From NCBI GenBank assembly GCA_012797095.1, contig JAAZPS010000225.1, forward strand, positions 1 to 5,074: DNA of 5,074 bases, read 5' to 3'. Below the pieces are notes generated by a model. It saw nothing but the letters and a program-made list of their open reading frames with translations, was not told where the DNA came from and did no database searches. The position numbers and the translations under genes are program-made. Shown piece by piece: positions 1-5,074 of this stretch (positions are counted from its first letter, which is position 1; each line of letters begins with the position of its first letter). Source of the stretch: Bacillota bacterium (GTDB lineage: Bacteria > Bacillota > Dethiobacteria > DTU022).

Positions 1-762
1 AAAAAAATTGTGATCGTGAACAAGCCCGGCAGTGCGGGTGCGGTGGGCTATGAAGAGCTGTCCAAGTCGGAGCCGGACGGCTATACCATCAGTTTTGCCA
101 CATCAACGCTGGTAACCCACAAACTGCTGGGTAACCTTGATTTCAATCACAACGACGTTGCCCCCATCCTTACATTTTTACTTGATCCCTCGGTGGTGGC
201 GGTCAATGCAGACAGTGAGATCAACGATTTCGCTGAATTTGTGGAATATGCCAAGAACAATCCCGGGACTACCCACGGCACCGGGGCGCCGGGAGGGATG
301 CTTCATATCGCCAGCCTGGCAATAGAGAACGCCACAGGGATCGAGTTCGATCTGGTTCCGGCCGGCGGCGGTGGGGCTACACCTGCCCTGCAATTGGCCG
401 GTAATCATATCGATTCGGCGATCCTCAGTGTCGGCGAATCCAATGCACAGTTCGAAGCCGGGAATATCAAGATCCTCGCGGTGATCGCCCCGGAAAGGGT
501 GGAACCGTATCTCGATGTGCCGACAATGAAGGAGCTGGGGTACGATGTTGATATCGGCACCCTGAGAGGCTTGATCGCTCCCAAAGGGACCCCCGATGAG
601 ATCCTCACAAAGCTGCACGATGCTTTCAAGGAAGCCTCCGAAACAGATGAATGGAAAGAGTTCATTCTGACTCAGGGCGGAAGTTACGTTTACAGCGGCC
701 TTGATCAGTGCAAGAAGCTGCTGGATCAGCAGGAAGTGGTATTCAAAGAGATACTCAAATAA
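1..762 (+). CDS. TctC/Bug-family tripartite tricarboxylate transporter substrate-binding protein, 5'-truncated
   Basis: This is the C-terminal 253 codons of an extracytoplasmic solute receptor of the TctC/Bug family, which delivers carboxylates to TctAB-type membrane permeases. The frame is open from base 1, so the GTG at 10 is an internal Val. Family members are about 320 residues, so roughly 70 residues with the signal peptide lie outside the window. Visible landmarks, numbered from the first codon: PGSAGAVG (9-16) and PDGYT (25-29), the typical first ligand loop; GTGAPGG (93-99) followed by a VPAGGGGATPAL segment (119-130), the second ligand loop; LDVPT (171-175); and RGLIAPKGTP (189-198). 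All appear in the expected family order. The protein ends at TAA 760-762. No TctA or TctB gene follows, so those partners must lie upstream or elsewhere. The ligand cannot be read from the sequence; the neighbouring enzymes suggest a hydroxylated or sugar acid. Family assignment is secure. Confidence 0.93.
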   Translation, partial: KKIVIVNKPGSAGAVGYEELSKSEPDGYTISFATSTLVTHKLLGNLDFNHNDVAPILTFLLDPSVVAVNADSEINDFAEFVEYAKNNPGTTHGTGAPGGMLHIASLAIENATGIEFDLVPAGGGGATPALQLAGNHIDSAILSVGESNAQFEAGNIKILAVIAPERVEPYLDVPTMKELGYDVDIGTLRGLIAPKGTPDEILTKLHDAFKEASETDEWKEFILTQGGSYVYSGLDQCKKLLDQQEVVFKEILK

Positions 763-772
763 GGGTAACGGG

Positions 773-812
773 TCAGTCGCCTTCCTGGCAGCTGTTACGG
801 GAGGGCGACTGA
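773..812 (+). other. Intercistronic hairpin after the binding-protein gene
   Basis: The arms 773-785 and 800-812 pair over 13 bp (12 Watson-Crick pairs and one G-U), closing a 14-nt loop. The hairpin starts 11 nt after the TAA of the binding-protein gene. It is followed by AAGATAATTTATC, not a run of T, so it is not a canonical intrinsic terminator. It may instead stabilise the 3' end of the highly expressed binding-protein message, or act as a weak attenuator before the next gene. The pairing is seen directly; the role is inferred. Confidence 0.6.
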
Positions 813-828
813 AGATAATTTATCAGGT

Positions 829-834
829 GGAGGG
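829..834 (+). promoter_or_regulatory. Shine-Dalgarno site for the enolase-superfamily gene
   Basis: GGAGGG lies 9 nt before the ATG at 844 and 6 nt before an in-frame TTG at 841. Both starts are possible and differ by one residue. ATG is preferred because it is the stronger codon at acceptable spacing, and MKITEV is a typical opening for this family. Confidence 0.7.
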
Positions 835-843
835 TTATTCTTG

Positions 844-1959
844 ATGAAAATAACAGAGGTTAAGATCACCGTTCTCAGGGTACCGTTGAGTGAACCGATT
901 AAAGCCTCCTTTGGCTATATGACTCACCGGATGAGTGCTCTGGTCCACCTGGCCACGGACACCGGGATAACCGGAGTCGGTGAGACCTGGATCAATTTCC
1001 CCTACTGGAACTACAAGGAACGGGTTACCACCGTAACCGATGGTCTGCGGCCGTTGCTGCTGGGGGAAGATCCCCTGAGGATCAACTATTTATGGGAAAA
1101 AATGTACAGCGGTCTCCTGGGGCCGTTCAGACAATACGGCTGCGAAAGTGCTCTGTTCCAGGCGATCAGCGGAGTGGATCAGGCCCTGTGGGACATAGCA
1201 GGTAAGGAACTGAATACACCGGTTTACCAGCTCCTCGGAGGCAAGTACAACGACAGGATACCGGCCTATGCCAGCGGTCTCGGGCCGAAATTGTTTCCGG
1301 ATATCATCGAGTCATGCCTGAACAGGGGATACCGCGCCTTCAAATTGAAAGTGGGCTTTGGCGAGGAGCTGGACGAGCAGAACCTGAAAACCCTCAGGGA
1401 GATGATCGGCGATGACGCGACCCTGATGATCGATGCAAATCAAGCCTGGGACGTTAAAGAGGCCCTGGCCAGAATTAACGATTACGCAAAATACAATCTG
1501 CTCTTTGTCGAGGAGCCCATTCCCGCCAGGGATCTGGCCGGATACAGGGAACTTGTCGAAAACAGTCCGGTTCCCATTGCCGGGGGCGAGAATATCTACG
1601 GCAAGGAGAATTTCAAAACGGCGCTGGCGAACAGATCCCTGGATATCGTACAACCGGATCTCACCAAGACGGGCGGGTTGAAGGAAACGAGAGATATCTG
1701 CAGCCTGGCAGCTTGCTGGCGCATCCCCTACGCCTTGCATATGTTTGGTAATGCGGTGGGGCTGCTCTCCACGCTTCATCTGGCAACGGCGGTTCCCGGT
1801 GGGCTGTATCAGGAAACTGACGCCAATCCAAACCCCTTGCGAGAGGAGCTGTTGAGCGAGCCGCTCAAGTTTGCGGACGGCTGTTTCTACCTGTCGGAAA
1901 AACCCGGACTCGGCGTTGAATTGAACGACGATGTGATCAGGGAATATAGCTATTCCTGA
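844..1959 (+). CDS. Mandelate racemase/muconate lactonizing enzyme family protein (enolase superfamily, MR subgroup)
   Basis: This enzyme of 371 residues has the usual length and a complete enolase-superfamily architecture: an N-terminal alpha/beta capping domain (about 1-120) and a (beta/alpha)7beta barrel. These enzymes bind Mg2+ and abstract the proton alpha to a carboxylate, giving racemisation or dehydration. Visible catalytic set, numbered from ATG 844: the KxK base pair K167/K169 in FKLKVG; metal ligands D197 (MIDAN), E223 or E224 (VEEP) and E249 (GGEN); the Asp-His dyad D272 (QPDLTK) and H299 (ALHMFG); and E324 (YQETD), a possible counterpart of the general acid Glu of mandelate racemase. 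A Glu as third metal ligand together with the D/H dyad places it in the MR subgroup, not the MLE subgroup. It lies between a carboxylate-binding protein and two dehydrogenases, which favours an acid-sugar dehydratase or epimerase. Substrate identity is not readable. The start could also be TTG 841. Confidence 0.92.
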   Translation: MKITEVKITVLRVPLSEPIKASFGYMTHRMSALVHLATDTGITGVGETWINFPYWNYKERVTTVTDGLRPLLLGEDPLRINYLWEKMYSGLLGPFRQYGCESALFQAISGVDQALWDIAGKELNTPVYQLLGGKYNDRIPAYASGLGPKLFPDIIESCLNRGYRAFKLKVGFGEELDEQNLKTLREMIGDDATLMIDANQAWDVKEALARINDYAKYNLLFVEEPIPARDLAGYRELVENSPVPIAGGENIYGKENFKTALANRSLDIVQPDLTKTGGLKETRDICSLAACWRIPYALHMFGNAVGLLSTLHLATAVPGGLYQETDANPNPLREELLSEPLKFADGCFYLSEKPGLGVELNDDVIREYSYS

Positions 1960-1985
1960 AAAATTGGTTCGGCGATCCAGGCAGG

Positions 1986-2030
1986 GGCATATCTTCAGGT
2001 GCTGCCAGCGACAGTGCCTGGAGATATGCC
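1986..2030 (+). other. Long intercistronic hairpin between the enolase-superfamily and TSUP genes
   Basis: The arms 1986-2004 and 2012-2030 pair over 19 continuous bp with three G-U wobbles, closing a 7-nt loop (CCAGCGA). It sits 26 nt after the stop of the upstream gene. No T-tract follows on the + strand (GGATTGACCC), and none follows on the other strand, so it does not look like a standard intrinsic terminator. A transcript-stabilising or processing element, or a partial terminator, is more likely. The structure is read directly from the bases; the function is inferred. Confidence 0.65.
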
Positions 2031-2061
2031 GGATTGACCCGGGGGCGGCAAAGAGCAGGCC

Positions 2062-3108
2062 ATGATCGGACCTAGCCTCGACGAGGCGGCCAGGAGAGGA
2101 TCTGGTGATAACAGAACAGCTGCAAAAGAGCAGCGCGCGAGGATTGCTGGAGGCGGTAAAACATTGGCTATTGATGGGGTATTGTTGGGTGCTGTATTGC
2201 TTGGAGTAGGTTTATCTATCGGGGTGATCAGCGGATTTTTTGGAGTTGGGGGCGCGTTTATCCTCGTTCCCACCTTGAATATACTGGGCTTGCCCATTCC
2301 GAATGCTATTGCGACAAGCCTCGCTTTTACTGTGGGTGTCTCCTCCGTTGGTGGTTACAAGCACTACCGGGCCGGGAATATCTCTTTTCCTGTTCTTGCG
2401 GGGGTCGCAATTTTCAGTTTTGTTGGAATTACCGCAGCGAAGCCTTTATTGCTGCATCTGGACAGGATCAATCTGGCCGAGAAATATGTTCAGTACACCT
2501 TCATTGCCCTGCTGTTGGTTTTCTCCATCGGGATGTATCTTGAGCAGCGGGGATGCCGTTTTTTCAAGGTCGGGGCCAGGGCCGATTCCGCCGGGAATCG
2601 GATTGCTCCGAGAGCGATGAACAACGCCGCAAGAACGGGCCTCAGGATAATCTTTATTGGCCTATTTGTCGGCGTGATGAAGGGCTTTCTCGGAATTGGC
2701 GGGGGATTCATCCTGCTGCCCTTGTTTGTAATATTGCTCCGTATGGAGGCGAAGAAGGCGGTGGGAACCAGCATTGTCGTGCTGTTCGTCTCATCGGTCT
2801 ATGCGACGATCCTCTATTTTATCGCCGGGGAAGTTAAGATAATCGTTGCCCTGATCTTGATCGGTGGTTCCTTTGCCGGGGTGCAGTACGGGGTCAAGGC
2901 AGTGGAGCATATCGATGACCGGACCCTGAAATTGTTGTACTCTTACTTTTTATTCCTGGCTGCGCTGTCGATAATCTTGAAACAGATCCAGCTTGATCTG
3001 ATCTCGGTGATCTATACCTTGTTGTTGATCTCGTTAACCAGCATCTATATCGTGTACCGTTATTACTTCAGGCCTGATCCGAAAACCGGAGATCAGCGGA
3101 TGGTTTGA
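2062..3108 (+). CDS. TauE/SafE (TSUP) family membrane transporter, start uncertain
   Basis: This is an integral membrane permease of the sulfite exporter TauE/SafE (TSUP, formerly DUF81) family, which moves small anions such as sulfite, sulfonates or organic acids. The open frame gives 348 residues. It shows the internal duplication of the family: repeat one has SGFFGVGGAFILVP (57-70), ATSLAF (84-89) and KHYRAGN (100-106); repeat two has KGFLGIGGGFILLP (207-220) and VGTSIVV (234-240). A polar cytoplasmic linker lies near 161-192. Several hydrophobic segments precede, separate and follow these, and the protein ends in a charged tail. The first 34-38 residues are Gly/Arg/Ala-rich and unlike the family. 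ATG 2062 has only a weak ribosome site. Alternatives are TTG 2164 in the same frame (GGAGG at 2149-2153, 10 nt upstream, 314 residues), or GTG 2105 in another frame with a one-base shift near 2158-2179. Treat the family as firm and the N-terminus as unresolved. Confidence 0.85.
   Translation: MIGPSLDEAARRGSGDNRTAAKEQRARIAGGGKTLAIDGVLLGAVLLGVGLSIGVISGFFGVGGAFILVPTLNILGLPIPNAIATSLAFTVGVSSVGGYKHYRAGNISFPVLAGVAIFSFVGITAAKPLLLHLDRINLAEKYVQYTFIALLLVFSIGMYLEQRGCRFFKVGARADSAGNRIAPRAMNNAARTGLRIIFIGLFVGVMKGFLGIGGGFILLPLFVILLRMEAKKAVGTSIVVLFVSSVYATILYFIAGEVKIIVALILIGGSFAGVQYGVKAVEHIDDRTLKLLYSYFLFLAALSIILKQIQLDLISVIYTLLLISLTSIYIVYRYYFRPDPKTGDQRMV
2092..2100 (+). promoter_or_regulatory. Strong Shine-Dalgarno site pointing to an out-of-frame GTG at 2105
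   Basis: AGGAGAGGA is the best ribosome-binding sequence near the start of the TSUP gene. Its AGGAG core ends 8 nt before GTG 2105. That GTG opens a frame reading MITEQLQKSSARGLLEAV and continuing to KHWLLMG, then a stop after about 34 codons. This is one frame away from the transporter frame. It may mark the real start of a gene carrying a frameshift, or be chance. Confidence 0.45.
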
Positions 3109-3169
3109 ATATCGATCAGGCAGCAGGACAGCAAATTCAGGCCGTTAAAAGATTGAAAGTTTATCAGCT

Positions 3170-3174
3170 GGGGG
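3170..3174 (+). promoter_or_regulatory. Purine-rich ribosome site deciding the zinc-dehydrogenase start
   Basis: A GGGGG run ends 8 nt before ATG 3183 and 5 nt before ATG 3180, both in frame. It supports a start here and not at the far-upstream TTG 3105, which has no ribosome site and would overlap the TSUP stop. Confidence 0.5.
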
Positions 3175-3182
3175 TAAGGATG

Positions 3183-4190
3183 ATGAAGGGAATTGTATTT
3201 GCCGGGCCGGGAAATGTTCAATACAAAGATGATCTGGGGGAGCCCGAACCGGAGAGTAATTGGGCCTTGATCGAGGTCTCGCATGTTGGAATTTGCGGAA
3301 GTGATCTGACCATATTCCAGGGAAAACATCCGCGGGCGCAGGCCCCCCTGGTTATGGGCCATGAATTTTCCGGCCACCTGCTAACGGAGCACCCGCAATG
3401 CCGGAAGGGTGAACTGGTCACGGTGTACCCCTACCTTTCCTGCGGTCACTGTGAACCGTGCCGGCGCGGTCAGGTTCATGTCTGCAAGGAGCTGAAGATA
3501 ATCGGCATAGATCTGGACGGCGGCATGGCCGAATACGTGAAGGTCCCCGACGAGTTGGTCCGGAGCGTACCCGCCGGAGTATCCCCTTCGCTGGCCGCAT
3601 TTATTGAACCTGTTGGCATCTCGGTTCATGCTGTCCGCCAGGGGGGGTACCGGCCCGGTGAAAGTGCGGCGGTTTTCGGCGCCGGTGCGATCGGTCTTTC
3701 CACCGCGATCACCTTGCGCCATTTCGGTGCCGATCAGCTGATCGTGAGCGAGGTCGATCCGGAGCGGCAGGCGCTGGCCCGGGAGCTGGGGTTTGATGTT
3801 CTCGATTCAAGAAGGGATCCTGTCAGCCAGATTCTCGATAGAACTGCCGGTGCCGGTGTGCAATTCATCTATGATTGTGCAGGGGTTCAGCCGGTTATAG
3901 ATGCGATCACGGAGGCGGTAAAGATCAAGGGGTGCCTGGTCATCGTTGCCGGGTACAGGGAGCCCCCCCGGATGGATTTTCAAAAATGTATGTTCAAGGA
4001 GCTGCGCCTTCAATACGTCAGGAATTGCACCCGGGATGATTTCGAGATCGCCGGCAGGTTGATCAGAAAGAATCTGGGTTACGATAGATTGCTGAATTGC
4101 CGGCTGCCTCTGAGCAAAGCCGGGGAAGGTTTTCCTCCCCGGCGCGGGGCCTACAAGGTGCTGTTTGAAATCGAGGGGGGAGCAGGATGA
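3183..4190 (+). CDS. Zinc-dependent medium-chain alcohol/polyol dehydrogenase (sorbitol/threonine dehydrogenase-like)
   Basis: This is a cytoplasmic NAD(P)-dependent dehydrogenase of 335 residues, close to the 340-350 usual for the MDR superfamily, that oxidises a secondary alcohol on a polyol, hydroxy acid or sugar acid. Residues numbered from ATG 3183: catalytic-zinc positions C38 (GICGSD) and H60-E61 (GHEF), with E142 (FIEP); a structural-zinc lobe C87, C90, C93 and C101 in the CGHCEPC region; and a Rossmann GAGAIG at 166-171 with acidic E190 at the end of the second strand (IVSEVD), which favours NAD over NADP. The loop after GHEFSG is short and reads KGELV where many relatives have GDRV. 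ATG 3180 is also possible. The stop overlaps the start of the next dehydrogenase (ATGA), so the two are probably translated together. Candidate activities include sugar-acid, threonine or galactitol-type dehydrogenases; the exact substrate is unknown. Confidence 0.9.
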   Translation: MKGIVFAGPGNVQYKDDLGEPEPESNWALIEVSHVGICGSDLTIFQGKHPRAQAPLVMGHEFSGHLLTEHPQCRKGELVTVYPYLSCGHCEPCRRGQVHVCKELKIIGIDLDGGMAEYVKVPDELVRSVPAGVSPSLAAFIEPVGISVHAVRQGGYRPGESAAVFGAGAIGLSTAITLRHFGADQLIVSEVDPERQALARELGFDVLDSRRDPVSQILDRTAGAGVQFIYDCAGVQPVIDAITEAVKIKGCLVIVAGYREPPRMDFQKCMFKELRLQYVRNCTRDDFEIAGRLIRKNLGYDRLLNCRLPLSKAGEGFPPRRGAYKVLFEIEGGAG

Positions 4191-4957
4191 GCGATTCAAA
4201 GAATATGTTCAGCCTTGCCGGTAAAAAAGCGATTGTTGTCGGCGGAGCGGGTGATCTTGGCAGATCGATGGTGGCAGCGCTTGGCGAGGCCGGAGCGCAG
4301 GTCGTGATCATCGCCCGCGGAGAGAAGGGAGAGCGGTACGCGGCTGCTCTCGAAGAGCGCGGCTTTGATATTGGCAGCGTGGCGGCAGATATTTCCGAGC
4401 GGGCTCAGGTGGATCGGTCTTTTGACAGTGCGGTGGAGCGGCTGGGCGGCAGTGTCGATATTCTGGTCAATGCGGCGGGGCTCCAGCGAAGACACCGCTG
4501 CGAGGAATTCCCGATGGATGACTGGGCGATGGTTCTGGAAGTGAACCTGACCGCACTCTGGCGGTACTGTCAGCTGGCCGGGCGCCGGATGATCCCCAGG
4601 GGAAGCGGCAAGATTATCAACATTGCCTCGATGCTGAGTTTTTTTGGCGGCTACACCGTGCCCGCCTATGCTGCCTCCAAGGGAGGGGTTGCCCAGCTGA
4701 CAAAGGCGCTGGCCAACGAATGGGCTGCCAGAGGCCTTAATGTCAACGCCATTGCCCCGGGGTATATGGATACAAAGATGAACGAGAATATCGTGAACGA
4801 CCCCGGGAGAAATGCAGAGATACTGGAGCGAATCCCGGCCCGGCGTTGGGGAAGGGGAGAGGATCTCAAAGGGGTTGTTGTTTTCCTGGCCGGCCCAGGC
4901 AGCGATTATATCAACGGCGCCATTATCCCCGTTGACGGGGGCTATCTCGGAAGATAG
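4187..4957 (+). CDS. KduD-like short-chain dehydrogenase (2-deoxy-D-gluconate 3-dehydrogenase / gluconate 5-dehydrogenase type)
   Basis: This is a classical short-chain dehydrogenase/reductase of 256 residues. Cofactor-binding segments are GGAGDLG (19-25), D68 (AADIS) and NAAG (95-98). The catalytic tetrad is N120, S148, Y161 and K165 (YAASK). From about 140 to the end it follows KduD closely from memory: KIINIASMLSFFGG, NEWA, NVNAIAPGYM, EILERIPARRWG, the SDYINGA-type segment and VDGGYLGR. KduD acts on 2-keto-3-deoxygluconate and its 5-keto form in pectin and uronate breakdown, so a 3-deoxy or keto sugar acid substrate is likely. The glycine motif is unusual: the common TGxxxGxG becomes VGGAGDLG, losing the Thr and one Gly. 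R44 after the second strand might favour NADP. It overlaps the preceding dehydrogenase stop by ATGA with GAGGGGGGAG just upstream. Without an alignment I leave the gene symbol blank, although kduD is the nearest name. Confidence 0.9.
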   Translation: MSDSKNMFSLAGKKAIVVGGAGDLGRSMVAALGEAGAQVVIIARGEKGERYAAALEERGFDIGSVAADISERAQVDRSFDSAVERLGGSVDILVNAAGLQRRHRCEEFPMDDWAMVLEVNLTALWRYCQLAGRRMIPRGSGKIINIASMLSFFGGYTVPAYAASKGGVAQLTKALANEWAARGLNVNAIAPGYMDTKMNENIVNDPGRNAEILERIPARRWGRGEDLKGVVVFLAGPGSDYINGAIIPVDGGYLGR

Positions 4958-5012
4958 AGCGCCGGGCTGCGGTAAAAGGATGGGCCCTCCCCGATCATGG
5001 ATTGTTGTTAAA

Positions 5013-5017
5013 AGGAG
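5013..5017 (+). promoter_or_regulatory. Shine-Dalgarno site for the gene running off the right edge
   Basis: AGGAG lies 7 nt before TTG 5025 and 13 nt before the in-frame ATG 5031. The spacing favours the TTG as start, adding two residues. Confidence 0.6.
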
Positions 5018-5024
5018 ACGGGTC

Positions 5025-5074
5025 TTGCAGATGTACAGAGTTGGAATCAGTGATTGCGACCACGAAGCGCTGAA
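5025..5074 (+). CDS. Start of a further gene, possibly a D-2-hydroxyacid dehydrogenase (3'-truncated)
   Basis: Only the first 16 codons are visible, reading (L/M)QMYRVGISDCDHEAL before the window ends. A well-placed AGGAG and an open frame support a real start. The short VGISDCDHEAL strand-turn resembles the opening of CtBP/phosphoglycerate-dehydrogenase-like D-2-hydroxyacid dehydrogenases (often VxxTDCDxxx). Such an enzyme would suit this acid-metabolism operon. Sixteen residues cannot prove a family, so the product is tentative. It follows the KduD-like gene by 67 nt with no convincing terminator between them. Confidence 0.5.
   Translation, partial: MQMYRVGISDCDHEAL

Noticed and set aside
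178..618. Long reverse-strand open frame opposite the binding-protein gene
   Set aside because: It lies wholly antisense to a gene with clear family motifs, has no recognisable protein features, and looks like a frame shadow. The same applies to reverse frames at 1312-1779, 3381-3722, 3807-4199 and 4196-4495.
792..819. Possible sigma70 promoter with GATAAT at 814-819
   Set aside because: The -10 match is good, but the spaced -35 candidate (CTGTTA) matches only three of six positions and lies inside the hairpin loop, so it is not supported.
786..2007. Seven-base complementarity between the loop of the first hairpin (TGGCAGC, 786-792) and the second hairpin (GCTGCCA, 2001-2007)
   Set aside because: Seven bases over more than 1 kb is readily expected by chance, and part of the second copy is inside a stem.
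2303..2837. Overlapping + strand frames within the TSUP gene (2303-2620 and 2553-2837)
   Set aside because: The transporter motifs are continuous in the main frame across this region, so these are shadows and not evidence of a second frameshift.
3105..3182. Upstream extension of the zinc dehydrogenase from TTG 3105 adding 25-26 residues
   Set aside because: It has no ribosome site, overlaps the TSUP stop codon and encodes a non-family-like stretch. Family members begin at the MKGIVF-type strand, so ATG 3183 (or 3180) is preferred.
4958..5012. Possible terminator around GGATGGGCCCTCCCC after the KduD-like gene
   Set aside because: The GGGCCC core is a loopless palindrome with mismatched flanks and no T-run follows, so no stable hairpin terminator is supported.

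Overview
The window is a densely packed bacterial locus with every recognisable gene on the + strand. It reads as one catabolic operon or operon segment for an organic acid, most likely a sugar acid. Base composition is moderately GC-rich by eye. Shine-Dalgarno sites are strong and TTG or GTG start codons appear several times. The genes suit a free-living, probably anaerobic or soil/sediment bacterium (Firmicutes- or Deltaproteobacteria-like), but nothing in the sequence fixes the taxon and I hold that loosely.

Layout from left to right. (1) Positions 1-762 hold the C-terminal three quarters of a periplasmic or extracytoplasmic solute-binding protein of the TctC/Bug family, cut by the window edge. 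(2) A 78-nt gap carries a 13-bp hairpin. (3) Positions 844-1959 encode a complete mandelate-racemase-subgroup enolase-superfamily enzyme. (4) A gap with a 19-bp hairpin follows. (5) A TauE/SafE-type (TSUP) membrane transporter is read in the frame 2062-3108. Its real N-terminus is unclear: the best ribosome-binding site and a native-looking N-terminus lie in a different frame. (6) Positions 3183-4190 encode a zinc-dependent medium-chain dehydrogenase. (7) Positions 4187-4957 encode a KduD-like short-chain dehydrogenase that overlaps the previous stop by ATGA. (8) From 5025 to the window end there is the start of another gene, possibly a D-2-hydroxyacid dehydrogenase.

Inferred joint role: the binding protein captures a carboxylated substrate. 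The two dehydrogenases oxidise or reduce hydroxyl/keto groups on it. The enolase-superfamily enzyme abstracts the proton alpha to the carboxylate (dehydration to a 2-keto-3-deoxy acid, or epimerisation). The TSUP protein moves an anion across the membrane. The families are clear; the substrate is not determined. I found no RNA genes, CRISPR arrays, insertion sequences, phage genes or defence genes. The most unusual items are the frame-discordant start of the TSUP gene and the two strong hairpins that flank the enolase-superfamily gene without T-tracts.
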